Shown in pieces: positions 48,070-57,465 of a DNA stretch of 64,000 nt (positions are counted from its first letter, which is position 1; each line of letters starts with the position of its first letter). Location: NCBI RefSeq assembly GCF_007004065.1, contig NZ_VFSV01000011.1:1-64000 (forward strand), written 5' to 3'. Both the position numbers and the translations under genes were made by a program. Source of the stretch: Palleronia caenipelagi (GTDB lineage Bacteria; Pseudomonadota; Alphaproteobacteria; Rhodobacterales; Rhodobacteraceae). The notes beneath the pieces were generated by a model. That model saw only the letters and a list, made by a program, of their open reading frames with translations, did not search any database and was not told where the DNA came from.

Positions 48070-48103
48070 ATCCCCCGGGGCTGGTGCGACCCGGCCCCGG
48101 GGA
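48070..48103 (+). terminator. GC-rich hairpin behind ccr
   Basis: ATCCCCCGGGGC (from 48070) can pair with GGCCCCGGGGAT (48092-48103), very GC-rich with small mismatches. No T run follows, so it is a weak terminator or an mRNA 3' stabiliser. Confidence 0.4.
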
Positions 48104-48152
48104 TCCCCGAAAGCGGCTCGACCGCCTTGGGGCGCCGGTCTAGACAGGGTTT

Positions 48153-49688
48153 ATGACCGATGCGCCTCCCCCCGTTCTCTCCGCCGATCAGGCTCGCGCA
48201 GATGATATGCTCCGGCATGTGCTGCGCGGGGCCGGGGTCGATCTCGACACCGGCGGCATCACCCCCCTGAAAGAGAGCCGCTCCGAGGTGCTCGCCGTCA
48301 CGGGCAAGGCTGGCTCGGGCAAGACCCTGCTCCTTGCGATGATTTCGGACGCGCTGAAAAAGGCCGGCGTGGACATAATCTCGGGTGATTACGAGGGCCG
48401 CCGCCGTAAAGATCGCCGCACCTTCGCTATCCTCGCGCCGACGAACAAGGCGGCCAGCGTGCTGCGCAATCGTGGCGTGCCCGCGACGACCATTCACCGT
48501 ATCCTCTATACCCCGGTCTATGATCCGGACTACGAGCGCATCGCCGAATGGCTGGCGGGCGAGGGCGAGCGGCCCGAGATCGACGGGATGAGCGACGAGG
48601 CGCTGGACCGCGCCCACGCATTCTATCAGACCAACAGCTCGATTCCCGGGGCGCTGGCGGCGGCGGGTCTCAGGGGCTCCGATTTCATCACCGGCTGGAA
48701 GCGGCGCGAAGAGCCGCTCGATATCGGCATGGTCGATGAAAGCTCCATGCTCGACAAACGCCAGTTCGAGGATCTGCAGGAGATCTTTCCGACCCTTATC
48801 CTGTTTGGCGACCCGGCGCAGCTCGCCCCGGTGCAGCAATCGGGCGAGATGGTCTTTGATGCGCTGCCGGAGAAGCGGATCGTCCATCTCAGCCGGATCC
48901 ACCGGCAAGAGGCGGATAATCCGATCCTCGATCTCGCCCATATGCTGGCCGATCCGGACCTGACCTTCTCCGATTTCGAGGCCCGGATCCGGGAGGCTGC
49001 GGCGGGGGATGACCGGGTCGTCATGGCCGAACGGGTGGAGTCTTCGCTCATGGCGCGCTCGCCGGTTCTGGTTTGGCGTAACGCCACGCGCATCCGGCTG
49101 ATCAACGCCTTTCGCGGAGCATATGGGGCGCCTGCGGATGCGCTCCTGCCGGGAGAACCGCTCATTTGCGACGGGATCGAATTGCCGTTGAAGCACCGCA
49201 AAAAGCGTATTGATTTGGAGGCGCGCGGCCTGATCAAAGGCGCGCAGGTGATCTATCTGGGCGAGGGGAAGCGTCCCGGGTTTTCGCGCCTCCACGTGGT
49301 GGGCGCGCCCGATCCGAGGGTGAATGTGGCGTCCATCGTAAAGATCGAGATGCCCGATGAGGAAGAGCCGTTCATTCCCTATGCCGCAAGAATGGGGGCG
49401 ACCTTCCTGCACGGAGCTGCCTGCACGATCCATAAGGCACAGGGCTCGCAATGGCCGGAGGTGCAGGTCTTCGCGCCCGATCTCTGGGCCGCGTCGAAGG
49501 TTGGGCGGATGGAAGCCGGTCAGCCATTGTGGAAGCGGTTGGCTTATGTCGCGATCACCCGCGCTGAGACGCGGCTGCACTGGGTGATCCGCAACCGGCT
49601 GGGGCGTCCGGCTGAGGCGCTGGACACCGGCGATCTCGATGCCACTCCTGCGCCTCTGAGCCTCATCCCGGAGGAGGGCGGCGCTTAG
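48153..49688 (+). CDS. RecD/TraA-like superfamily 1B DNA helicase
   Basis: A 511-residue ATPase. Walker A G-K-A-G-S-G-K-T (about 50-57), motif II D-I-G-M-V-D-E-S-S-M, motif III G-D-P-A-Q-L-A-P, and the UvrD-like C-terminus with motif V A-C-T-I-H-K-A-Q-G-S and motif VI A-Y-V-A-I-T-R-A. These define a RecD2-like 5'-3' helicase. An insertion at about 125-190 between motifs Ia and II is rich in Glu/Arg and unlike the core. Probably acts in DNA repair; the partner is unknown. Its stop overlaps that of the convergent TIGR02186 gene by 4 bp. Confidence 0.88.
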   Translation: MTDAPPPVLSADQARADDMLRHVLRGAGVDLDTGGITPLKESRSEVLAVTGKAGSGKTLLLAMISDALKKAGVDIISGDYEGRRRKDRRTFAILAPTNKAASVLRNRGVPATTIHRILYTPVYDPDYERIAEWLAGEGERPEIDGMSDEALDRAHAFYQTNSSIPGALAAAGLRGSDFITGWKRREEPLDIGMVDESSMLDKRQFEDLQEIFPTLILFGDPAQLAPVQQSGEMVFDALPEKRIVHLSRIHRQEADNPILDLAHMLADPDLTFSDFEARIREAAAGDDRVVMAERVESSLMARSPVLVWRNATRIRLINAFRGAYGAPADALLPGEPLICDGIELPLKHRKKRIDLEARGLIKGAQVIYLGEGKRPGFSRLHVVGAPDPRVNVASIVKIEMPDEEEPFIPYAARMGATFLHGAACTIHKAQGSQWPEVQVFAPDLWAASKVGRMEAGQPLWKRLAYVAITRAETRLHWVIRNRLGRPAEALDTGDLDATPAPLSLIPEEGGA

Positions 49689-50440
49689 CTCTTGAGCTGA
49701 CGGAAGATCGCAGATGCACCCCAACCTGCGAAGATCGCCAGAACCAGCGACAGGATGCCATAGGTCAGGGGATTTTCCTGTGACAGGCGGTACAGAAAGC
49801 GCTCTAATCCCACCTTAGTCACATTGATCGAGATCCGTTCAGACTCGATCACCTTGCCATCCCGGGTCAGGAAAATCCGCGAAACATAGGGGCCCTCAAT
49901 CAGGTTGGCGGGCAGGGCCACCGACGTGTCAAACAAGGTCGATTGACGCAGCAGGACCGTGTTTTCGTTCACCTTATAGAGCCCATCCTTTTCCTTGAGG
50001 CGGATCAGAGCTTCGGAAAAGGCGGCTGGGTCCTTGATCGTCGCGGGCGCACCAACCGACCGGATTGCACGGCGAATAGTGATCCCGTGCCGCAGGTTAT
50101 CCGTCGCGCTGAGGATCTCTGTGAGCGGCTGCGAGGTGTTCACTGCATAAAAGCTGGGGGCCTTGTCGATTTCCAGCGCAGAGCGGTTCACCCAGATCGG
50201 ACCGAGCCGTTCTTTTTGGCGCAGCGTGATCGGGGCCTTGGGACCCTCAACGGTAATGATGACGCCAAGATTGCCGTCAGCAATGGGCGCGTCCCGTTTG
50301 ACCGCGCCGAAGATCATCAGCTCGGATCCCGCGAAGGTCGCGGAAATCGAGATGCGGTTCGTGCTGAGGCCAGCCACCAGCTCTTCGGTGGCGTAAACGG
50401 GCGCGGCGAGCAGCCAAAGCAGGGCGACGAACCAGCGCAT
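49685..50440 (-). CDS. TIGR02186-family membrane-associated protein
   Basis: A 251-residue protein with an N-terminal signal (1 to about 17), a large periplasmic beta-rich part starting E-E-L-V-A-G-L-S-T-N-R-I-S-I-S-A-T, and one C-terminal membrane helix (about 228-246). It belongs to the alphaproteobacterial family paired with TauE-like permeases; function is unknown. Its start overlaps the permease stop (TGATG), so the two act together. The genes could form a membrane exporter with a periplasmic partner. Confidence 0.85.
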   Translation of the reverse strand: MRWFVALLWLLAAPVYATEELVAGLSTNRISISATFAGSELMIFGAVKRDAPIADGNLGVIITVEGPKAPITLRQKERLGPIWVNRSALEIDKAPSFYAVNTSQPLTEILSATDNLRHGITIRRAIRSVGAPATIKDPAAFSEALIRLKEKDGLYKVNENTVLLRQSTLFDTSVALPANLIEGPYVSRIFLTRDGKVIESERISINVTKVGLERFLYRLSQENPLTYGILSLVLAIFAGWGASAIFRQLKS

Positions 50441-51351
50441 CAGGACACGCCTCCGATGGAGAAGAACTCCTTGGGCGTGATGAGCAGATCCAATGCCAGC
50501 TTACCACAGACGGCGAGCACGATGAGGGCCAGGATGATGCGTAGCTGCTCTGCCTTCAGCTTGCTGCCGAGACGTGTTCCCACCTGCGCGCCCACCACGC
50601 CGCCAAGGATCAAAATGATGGCCAGCAGCATGTCCACGGTCTGGTTTGTGATCGCATGCATCAGCGTCGTAAAGGCGGTGACGAAGATGATCTGAAAGAG
50701 CGAAGTTCCAACAACGACCTTTGTCGGCATTCCCAGGAGGTAGATCATTGCGGGCAGCATGATAAAGCCCCCACCCACGCCCATGATCGCCGCCAGCACC
50801 CCGACCGCGACCCCAACGAGGAGGGGCGGCACGACCGAGATATATAGGCCGGATGTACGGAACTTGATCTTCAAGGGGAGTGCGTGGATCCAGTTATGCT
50901 TGCGTCTGGTGGGCAGCACGCCGCTCTTGGCACGACGCATGGCCCGGAGGCTCTCGATGAACATCATGCCACCGATGGTGCCGAGGAACACCACGTAGCA
51001 GAGTTGCACCAGCAGATCGACCTGGCCGAGGCTGCGCAGCAGATTGAACACCCACACACCAAGATAGGAACCTACAAGGCCACCCGCCAGAAGGACCCAG
51101 CCCATTCGGAAATCCACAGTCTTTCGTCGGATATGGGTGAGGACGGCGGAAAAGGACGAGGCCACAATCTGGTTGGCCGAGGTGGCCACCGCCACGGCGG
51201 GAGGGATGCCGACGAAGAAGAGGAGCGGCGTGATCAGGAACCCGCCACCGACCCCGAACATGCCCGATAAGATCCCCACCAGCGCGCCGATCCCCATGAG
51301 GAGAAACAGGTTGATCGAGACTTCGGCGATGGGCAGGTAGATCTGCAGCAC
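50440..51351 (-). CDS. TauE/SafE-family permease
   Basis: A 303-residue inner-membrane protein with about eight to nine helices in two repeats: G-I-L-S-G-M-F-G-V-G-G-G-F-L (about 26-39) and G-V-L-A-A-I-M-G-V-G-G-G-F-I (about 182-195). This Gly-rich motif is typical of TauE/SafE carriers. It is larger than the one at 43285-44040 and different in sequence. Overlap with the TIGR02186 gene suggests a two-component transporter; the substrate is not defined. Confidence 0.9.
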   Translation of the reverse strand: MLQIYLPIAEVSINLFLLMGIGALVGILSGMFGVGGGFLITPLLFFVGIPPAVAVATSANQIVASSFSAVLTHIRRKTVDFRMGWVLLAGGLVGSYLGVWVFNLLRSLGQVDLLVQLCYVVFLGTIGGMMFIESLRAMRRAKSGVLPTRRKHNWIHALPLKIKFRTSGLYISVVPPLLVGVAVGVLAAIMGVGGGFIMLPAMIYLLGMPTKVVVGTSLFQIIFVTAFTTLMHAITNQTVDMLLAIILILGGVVGAQVGTRLGSKLKAEQLRIILALIVLAVCGKLALDLLITPKEFFSIGGVS

Positions 51352-51394
51352 AGGGTCTCTTGTGCCTCCTAGGGGCTTGGCTGGCGCGCTCCGC

Positions 51395-52201
51395 TCAGAA
51401 AGAGGGCAGGGCCGCGCGCAGGATCGTCTCTATCTTGGCAGCGCCGAGCGGCGCCATGTCCTTGGTGTGGTCGTGGCTGATGTTTTCATCCGAAAGACCG
51501 GCGGCCATGTTGGTAATTGCCGAGATCGCTGCGACGCGCAGTCCGAAAAACCGGGCGAGGATGACCTCTGGCACAGTGGACATGCCGACGGCGTCAGCGC
51601 CCAGTGTTCGGATCGCGCGGATCTCGGCAGGGGTCTCGAAGGACGGGCCGGAATACCAGGCGTAGACGCCCTGATGCAGCTCGGTCCCTGAGGACGCTGC
51701 CGCCGCCGCGAGGCCGCGTTGCAGGTCCGCGTCATAGGCACCACCCATCGGGACAAAGCGCGCATCCGTCCGTTCGCCGATCAACGGGTTCAGTCCCGAG
51801 AAATTGATGTGGTCGGTCAGTAGCATCGCCGATCCGGGGGTCATCTCTGGCACGAGAGATCCTGCGGCATTGGTCAGGATCAGCGTCCCGGCTCCAAGCG
51901 CTTTCAGCACCTCCAGGGGCAAGCGCATGGCGGAGGGGTCGCCCTTTTCGTAGTAATGCGCCCGGCCTCGAAAGACCGCGACCCGGCGACCTTCAAACTG
52001 ACCGATGGTCAGCGCGGCCTTGTGCCCGGAGACCCCCGGCTGGGGGAATCCCGGCAGTTGCGCGTAGTCGATGGAAACCCCGTCTATCGCATCCGCGAGG
52101 CCGGACAGGCCCGAGCCCAGCACCAGTCCGATCTCTACATCCTCGCCGCCCGCGCGGTCGCGGATGAAGCGGGCCAGATCGGCAGCGTCACGCTCGGACA
52201 T
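51395..52201 (-). CDS. Purine-nucleoside phosphorylase
   Basis: PNP cleaves purine ribonucleosides with phosphate to the base and ribose-1-phosphate. The 268-residue protein is of the trimeric class: G-S-G-L-S-G-L (28-34, phosphate loop), G-R-A-H-Y-Y-E, T-N-A-A-G-S-L and the S-x-x-x-F-E-T-P-A-E-I-R segment. It is the last gene of a nucleoside import operon, which supports the role of salvaging imported nucleosides. It starts 1 bp past the stop of the upstream permease gene. Confidence 0.92.
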   Translation of the reverse strand: MSERDAADLARFIRDRAGGEDVEIGLVLGSGLSGLADAIDGVSIDYAQLPGFPQPGVSGHKAALTIGQFEGRRVAVFRGRAHYYEKGDPSAMRLPLEVLKALGAGTLILTNAAGSLVPEMTPGSAMLLTDHINFSGLNPLIGERTDARFVPMGGAYDADLQRGLAAAAASSGTELHQGVYAWYSGPSFETPAEIRAIRTLGADAVGMSTVPEVILARFFGLRVAAISAITNMAAGLSDENISHDHTKDMAPLGAAKIETILRAALPSF

Positions 52202-52202
52202 C

Positions 52203-53168
52203 TCAGCGCTCCTTTACATAGGGTTCGCCACCGGCGCGCGGCGGGATGGCCCGACCCACAAAACCCGCGAGGATGACCACGGTGAGAATATATGGTAGGG
52301 CCAGAACAAAGGCATTGGGAATTTCGAAAATCCCCAGATCAAGGGTCGAATAGCGGTTAGAGATGGCTTGCAACAGGCCAAAAAGCAGGCAGGCGAAGAG
52401 CGCGTACCACGGCCGCCACTTGGCGAAGATCAGGGCTGCCAGCGCGATAAAGCCCCGGCCTGCCGTCATATCCTTGGTAAATCCTGCGGCGAGGCCGGTG
52501 GACAGATACGCCCCCGCGAGGCCGCAGAGGATGCCGCAGATCAGCACGGCCGAGTAGCGCAGCCGGGTCACCGAGATCCCCGCCGTATCCACCGCGCCAG
52601 GGTTCTCGCCGACCGCCCGGAGACGCAGGCCGAACCGGGTGCGGAACAGCACGTACCACGTGGCCGGTACCGCCAGCAGCGCCACATAGACGAGGATCGT
52701 ATGGCCCGAGAGCGCCTCGGAATAGAGTGGCCCCAGAATGGGGACGCCCGAGAGCGCGTCGGCAAAGGGCAGGTCGATGCTGCTGAACCGCGCATCGCCG
52801 CTGAGCGAAGGGGTGCGGGAACCCTGCGAGAACCAGTCCTGCGCGATGAGCACTGTCATGCCCGCCGCGAGAAAGTTGATCGCCACGCCAGAGATAAGCT
52901 GATCGCCCCGGAAGGTAATCGAGGCCAGCCCATGGATCATTGCGAAGACCACCGAAGCCGCCACACCCGCGAGGAGGCCGATCCAGACCGAACCAGTAAT
53001 CGCGGCTACGGCAGCGGAAAAGAACGCGGCGACCAGCATCTTTCCCTCGAGGCCGATGTCGAACACGCCAGACCGTTCGCTATAGAGCCCCGCGAGACAG
53101 GCCAGAAGCAGCGGCGTGCCGAGGCGGATCGAGCTGTCGAGGATCTGGATGATATCTGCGTAACTCAT
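52203..53168 (-). CDS. Nucleoside ABC transporter permease (NupQ-type)
   Basis: A 321-residue inner-membrane permease with about nine helices and the branched-chain-type permease motif G-L-Y-S-E-R-S-G-V-F-D-I-G-L-E-G (about 28-43). The later G-E-N-P-G-A-V-D-T-A-G-I segment is the coupling loop. It forms the channel with the neighbouring permease; overlap with it is ATGA. Substrate assignment to nucleosides rests on the linked PNP and the BMP-type binding protein. Confidence 0.9.
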   Translation of the reverse strand: MSYADIIQILDSSIRLGTPLLLACLAGLYSERSGVFDIGLEGKMLVAAFFSAAVAAITGSVWIGLLAGVAASVVFAMIHGLASITFRGDQLISGVAINFLAAGMTVLIAQDWFSQGSRTPSLSGDARFSSIDLPFADALSGVPILGPLYSEALSGHTILVYVALLAVPATWYVLFRTRFGLRLRAVGENPGAVDTAGISVTRLRYSAVLICGILCGLAGAYLSTGLAAGFTKDMTAGRGFIALAALIFAKWRPWYALFACLLFGLLQAISNRYSTLDLGIFEIPNAFVLALPYILTVVILAGFVGRAIPPRAGGEPYVKER

Positions 53169-54271
53169 TCTGCGGGCACTCCGCTTGTGCTGCGCTTGCG
53201 CCGCGCAAAGAGGCTCTCCAGCGGGCGGCGGATCATGCCGTCCAGAGCCCCGGTGAACAGGATCACGAGGGCCTGAATGACCACAACCATCTCGCGCGGC
53301 ACGGAGGTCTCGAATTCCAGCTCTGCGCCGCCCTGATAGAGCGCGCCGAACAGGATTGCTGCCAGAAGTACTCCCACCGGGTGCGAGCGCCCCATGAGCG
53401 CCACGGCGATGCCGACAAAGCCCGCACCAAGCACGTTATCCTGAATGAGCCGTTGCTGTTCCCCCATCACCGCGTTGATCGCCATCAGACCGGCCAAGGC
53501 GCCGGAGATCAGCATCGTGATCATGGTGATCTTCAGCGGCGAGATCCCGGCATAGCGGGCGGCGGGTTCGGACTGGCCAAAGGCCCGGATTTCATAGCCC
53601 AGCCGGCTGCGCCACAGCAGCATCCACACCCCCCAGGCACAGACCAGCGCGACAAGGAACGCGACGTTCAGCGGCGTGCGGGCAAAGGGGATGCCGATCA
53701 CCGCCAGCACATCGCGGGCCGAGGGCAGATGCGCGCCTTCGGGGAAGCGGGCGGTTTCCGGCGCCATGGAGCCGGGCACTTTCAGGATGCCCACCAGCAG
53801 ATAGACCAGCAGCGCCGAGGCGATGAAGTTGAACATGATCGTGGTGATCACGATGTGGCTGCCGCGCTTGGCTTGCAGATAGGCCGGGATCGCCGCCCAG
53901 GCAGCCCCGAATAGCGCACCGCCGAGAATGGCGAAGGGCAGGGCGATGATCCAGTGCGGCCAGGGCAGGGCGAGGCAGACCAGCGCCACCCCCAGCGCGC
54001 CGAGCTGCGCCTGACCCTCGCCGCCGATATTGAACAGTCGCGCGTGAAAAGCGATCGCGACGGCGAGGCCCGTGAAAATGAAGTTCGTCGCGTAGAACAG
54101 GGTGTAACCCCAGCCATAGGTGGAGCCCACGGCCCCACGCACCATGACGCTGAGCGCATTGAACGGATCTTCGCCGATCAGGGCCACGACAAAGCCCGAG
54201 ACGATCAGCGCGAGGGCGAGATTGATCAGCGGGATCAGGGCCACATCGACCCATTTCGGCAGTTTGTCCAT
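53165..54271 (-). CDS. Nucleoside ABC transporter permease (NupP-type)
   Basis: A 368-residue permease with about nine to ten helices, longer than its partner. It carries A-R-L-F-N-I-G-G-E-G-Q-A-Q-L-G near residue 78 and the coupling loop G-Q-S-E-P-A-A-R-Y-A-G-I near residue 228. Its start overlaps the stop of the ATPase gene (TGATG). The two permeases, ATPase, binding protein and PNP form one nucleoside uptake unit. Confidence 0.9.
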   Translation of the reverse strand: MDKLPKWVDVALIPLINLALALIVSGFVVALIGEDPFNALSVMVRGAVGSTYGWGYTLFYATNFIFTGLAVAIAFHARLFNIGGEGQAQLGALGVALVCLALPWPHWIIALPFAILGGALFGAAWAAIPAYLQAKRGSHIVITTIMFNFIASALLVYLLVGILKVPGSMAPETARFPEGAHLPSARDVLAVIGIPFARTPLNVAFLVALVCAWGVWMLLWRSRLGYEIRAFGQSEPAARYAGISPLKITMITMLISGALAGLMAINAVMGEQQRLIQDNVLGAGFVGIAVALMGRSHPVGVLLAAILFGALYQGGAELEFETSVPREMVVVIQALVILFTGALDGMIRRPLESLFARRKRSTSGVPAE

Positions 54272-55857
54272 CAGACGACCTTCCCTGCGACATGGGCCAG
54301 ATTGGCCTCGATTTCCGCGACAGAATGCTCCCGGTCCGTATCGGTGATCCCCGCCATCAGCAGGCCAAGCTCGCGCTCGTTCGTCTCGGAGGGCAGCCGT
54401 TCGCCCATAATCCGCCCGTCGAACATGACGGCGATGCGGTCAGACAGCGACATGATTTCGTCAAGCTCCACCGAGACCAAGAGTACCGCTTTGCCCTGAT
54501 CGCGGAGGGCCACAATCTGTTCGTGAATGAACTCGATCGCGCCGATATCGACGCCGCGTGTGGGCTGGCCGACGAGCAACAGGTCAGGCTCCCGCTCCAG
54601 CTCCCGGGCGATGACGATTTTCTGCTGGTTGCCGCCGGAAAAGCTTTTGGCCTCCAGCCAGCAATTGGCGGGGCGGACGTCAAATTTCGCAATCTTCGCC
54701 TCAGCATCCTGACGGATCGCGCGATTGTCCATCAGCGGGCCGGAATTGTACTCAGGGGCGTGGTGATAGCCGAAAGCCACGTTCTCCCAAGCATGGAAAT
54801 TCAAGATCAGACCCTCATGGTGGCGGTCCTCGGGTACGTGCCCAATGCCCCGGGCGCGGCGGGTGCGCGCGTCGGATTTCGTGCCGGTCAGGTCAATAGG
54901 TTCGCCATTGATCCGTACCTCGCCGGTGGCGTCCTGCATCCCGCCCAGCACCTGCAACAACTCTGACTGACCGTTGCCCGCAACGCCGGCAATCCCGAGG
55001 ATTTCTCCCCGCCGGACTTGCAGGGATATACCGCGCAGACGTTCAACCTTGTCACTGTCCACGACGCGGAGGTTTTTCACGTCGGCCACCACTTCGCCCG
55101 GCTTGCTCGGCGTTTTATCGACACGCAGCAGGACCTTACGTCCCACCATCAGCTCGGCCAGTTCCTCGGGGGAGGTGTCAGCGGTATTCACGGTCGCCGT
55201 CATTTCGCCCCGCCGCATGACTGAGATCGTGTCGGTGACCTCCATGATCTCGCGCAACTTATGGGTGATGAGGATCACCGTCTTCCCCTCACGCTTCAGC
55301 CCTTCGAGGATGCGGAACAGGTGGTCCGCCTCCGAGGGCGTCAGCACTCCGGTGGGTTCGTCGAGGATCAGGATTTCGGCACGCCGGTAGAGCGCCTTGA
55401 GGATCTCCACGCGCTGCTGCATGCCCACACCCAGATCTTCGATCTTGGCATCCGGATCCACATGCAGCTCGTATTCCTCGGAGAGTTCTTTCAGCAATGT
55501 GCGGGCACGGGCGAGGGACTGGCGCAAGAACGCGCCCTCTTCGGCGCCCAGAACGATATTCTCAAGAACGGTGAAATTCTGAACCAGCTTGAAGTGCTGG
55601 AAGACCATGCCGATGCCCGCGCGGATTGCAGCCTGACTGTCGGCAATCTCAGTCTTGTCCCCGCGAATATAAATTTGGCCCCGGTCGGCTTTGTAAAAGC
55701 CGTAGAGAATCGACATCAGGGTGGATTTGCCCGCGCCATTTTCGCCGATGATGCCGTGAATTGTGCCGGGCATGACCCGCAGGTCGATGTCCTTATTGGC
55801 GTGAACGGGTCCAAAGGATTTGGAAATACCTTTGAGTTCAATGGCTGGGGCGGTCAT
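54271..55857 (-). CDS. Nucleoside ABC transporter ATP-binding protein (duplicated)
   Basis: A 528-residue tandem ATPase like sugar/nucleoside importers. The first half has Walker A G-E-N-G-A-G-K-S (about 38-45). The second half has a degenerate Walker A, G-V-A-G-N-G-Q-S-E, lacking the lysine, and signature S-F-S-G-G-N-Q-Q-K near residue 408. One normal and one degenerate site is the family norm. Located between binding protein and permeases; a hairpin precedes it, probably lowering its mRNA relative to the binding protein. Confidence 0.92.
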   Translation of the reverse strand: MTAPAIELKGISKSFGPVHANKDIDLRVMPGTIHGIIGENGAGKSTLMSILYGFYKADRGQIYIRGDKTEIADSQAAIRAGIGMVFQHFKLVQNFTVLENIVLGAEEGAFLRQSLARARTLLKELSEEYELHVDPDAKIEDLGVGMQQRVEILKALYRRAEILILDEPTGVLTPSEADHLFRILEGLKREGKTVILITHKLREIMEVTDTISVMRRGEMTATVNTADTSPEELAELMVGRKVLLRVDKTPSKPGEVVADVKNLRVVDSDKVERLRGISLQVRRGEILGIAGVAGNGQSELLQVLGGMQDATGEVRINGEPIDLTGTKSDARTRRARGIGHVPEDRHHEGLILNFHAWENVAFGYHHAPEYNSGPLMDNRAIRQDAEAKIAKFDVRPANCWLEAKSFSGGNQQKIVIARELEREPDLLLVGQPTRGVDIGAIEFIHEQIVALRDQGKAVLLVSVELDEIMSLSDRIAVMFDGRIMGERLPSETNERELGLLMAGITDTDREHSVAEIEANLAHVAGKVV

Positions 55858-55875
55858 GGCACCTCCGCAAAGAAT

Positions 55876-55901
55876 GACCCCGCCCGGATCGGGGCGGGGT
55901 C
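55876..55901 (-). terminator. Intercistronic hairpin after the BMP-type binding protein gene
   Basis: GACCCCGCCC (55876-55885) and GGGCGGGGTC (55892-55901) form a perfect 10-bp stem around a six-base loop in the 52-bp gap between the binding-protein and ATPase genes. Such hairpins usually stabilise the upstream mRNA and let the binding protein exceed the other components. No T tract, so it is a partial terminator at most. Confidence 0.75.
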
Positions 55902-55909
55902 GGATTGTC

Positions 55910-56911
55910 TCAGAAGGTCAGCGACGGGCAGCTGTCATCCGTGGTGTAGTCGTGCACCACCAGTTCGCCGGACTGAATCTTCATCATCGCCTCGTCGATG
56001 GCGGCCTTCATCTCGTCGGTCACCAGATCCGCATTATGCTCGTCCATGGCGACGCCGACGCCTTCGCTTTCGAGGTTCTTCACCACCACGCCGGTCTGAA
56101 GATTGCCATCGGCGGCGGCCTGGAAAGCGTCGTAGACCGCGTTGTCCACCCGCTTGACCATGGAGGTCAGGACTGAGCCCGGATGCAGGTAGTTCTGGTT
56201 CGAGTCGACGCCGATCGACAGGATTTCCTCGTCAGCGGCGGTTTGCAGAACGCCCACGCCCGTGCCACCAGCGGCGGCAAAGACCACGTCAGCGCCCTGG
56301 CTGATCTGGCTGCGGGTCAGCTCACCGCCCTTGACCGGATCGTTCCATGCGGCGGGGGTGGTGCCGGTCATGTTGGCAATGACGGTCACGTCGGGGTTCG
56401 CGGCCTTGGCGCCTTCGGCATAGCCACAGGCAAATTTGCGGATCAGGGGCACGTCCATCCCGCCCACAAAGGAGACGGTGTTCGACTCTGAGGCCATCGC
56501 CGCCATCATGCCGACGAGATAGGAGCCCTCATGCTCCGAGAAGACCACCGACTGCACGTTCGGCTGGTCCACCACCATGTCCACGATCACAAAGTTCGTC
56601 TCGGGGTAGTCCGGGGCGACTTTCTCCAGCGTCGAGGCGTTGGCAAAGCCCAGCACCACGACCGGGTTCGCGCCCCGCTCGGCCATGCGACGCATGGTCT
56701 GCTCGCGCTGCGCCTCGGAGGCCAGCTCGGTTTCCAGATACTTGCCGCCGGTCTCTTCGACCCAGCGCTGGGCACCATTATAGGCGCTCTCGTTGAAGGA
56801 CTTGTCGAATTTGCCGCCCAGGTCGATGATCAGACCGGGTTCAGCCATCGCAGCGCCGGCCATCAGCCCAAGCGTGGCGGTGGCGGTCAGAAACGATTTC
56901 ATGACGCTCAT
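55910..56911 (-). CDS. BMP-family nucleoside-binding protein of an ABC transporter
   Basis: A 333-residue periplasmic binding protein. The signal peptide (about 1-22) ends with A-G-A-A-M-A, and the mature part begins E-P-G-L-I-I-D-L-G-G-K-F-D-K-S-F-N-E-S-A, the BMP/Med N-terminus. The signal lacks a lipobox, so the protein is soluble. It also carries S-I-G-V-D-S-N-Q-N, a ligand-site block. GGGAGA before ATG 56911 sets the start; ATG 56902 is a second choice. It heads the uptake operon. Confidence 0.9.
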   Translation of the reverse strand: MSVMKSFLTATATLGLMAGAAMAEPGLIIDLGGKFDKSFNESAYNGAQRWVEETGGKYLETELASEAQREQTMRRMAERGANPVVVLGFANASTLEKVAPDYPETNFVIVDMVVDQPNVQSVVFSEHEGSYLVGMMAAMASESNTVSFVGGMDVPLIRKFACGYAEGAKAANPDVTVIANMTGTTPAAWNDPVKGGELTRSQISQGADVVFAAAGGTGVGVLQTAADEEILSIGVDSNQNYLHPGSVLTSMVKRVDNAVYDAFQAAADGNLQTGVVVKNLESEGVGVAMDEHNADLVTDEMKAAIDEAMMKIQSGELVVHDYTTDDSCPSLTF

Positions 56912-57036
56912 TCTACGGGGTCTCCCAATTGGTTGGGCCAGAATCGGCCAGCGCACGGATAAGCTCCGCGTTCCATCCGACGATAAGGCCGGAGCCCGGG
57001 CAGGGGGTCAAGGGGATCCGGCGGTTTTTCGAAGGG

Positions 57037-57465
57037 TCATGCAGGCAGAGGGCGTCTCAAAACCAGCGCATCAACGGGAGGTTGCACATCGGTATAGTAG
57101 CCCTTGCGTAAGCCGCATTGGATATACTCTGCGGCGTAGTACAATGCTCGGGCCGGGACGTTGGTTTCAGCAACTTCCAGGAACGACACGGTCGCCCCGT
57201 TGGCATGGGCGCGGCGATGATAGGCGTCGAGCAATTCCCGCCCGATGCCTTTTCCCTGATGATCCGGGTCCACAGCGATGGTCAGGAGTTCCGCCTCATC
57301 CAGTACGACACGACCCATTGCAAAGCTGCGGCCTGCGGTCAGGCAGAGGATCCCAGGCGCCGCGCGGAGGCTGGCAATCTCCGCCTCGGACCAAGGTTTC
57401 GGCACGCGCATCGCCCGCGCATGAATTGCGGCAAGCTCGGCGTTGCTGAGGGCCTCCGGCGTCAT
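57037..57465 (-). CDS. rimI: Ribosomal-protein-alanine N-acetyltransferase-like (RimI)
   Basis: A 142-residue GNAT enzyme. The acetyl-CoA motif is V-D-P-D-H-Q-G-K-G-I-G-R-E-L (65-78), and E-V-A-E-T-N-V-P-A-R-A-L-Y-Y follows. It lies next to tsaB, as rimI commonly does; RimI acetylates ribosomal S18. The later A-E-Y-I-Q-C-G-L-R segment departs from the usual A-G-F-x-x-V-G. The start overlaps the tsaB stop (ATGA). A longer frame to 57618 lies inside tsaB. Confidence 0.85.
   Translation of the reverse strand: MTPEALSNAELAAIHARAMRVPKPWSEAEIASLRAAPGILCLTAGRSFAMGRVVLDEAELLTIAVDPDHQGKGIGRELLDAYHRRAHANGATVSFLEVAETNVPARALYYAAEYIQCGLRKGYYTDVQPPVDALVLRRPLPA

Noticed and set aside
46674-49724. 1016-codon open frame antisense to ccr and the RecD-like helicase
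   Set aside because: Same shadow composition; the plus-strand genes have complete motif sets and normal lengths.
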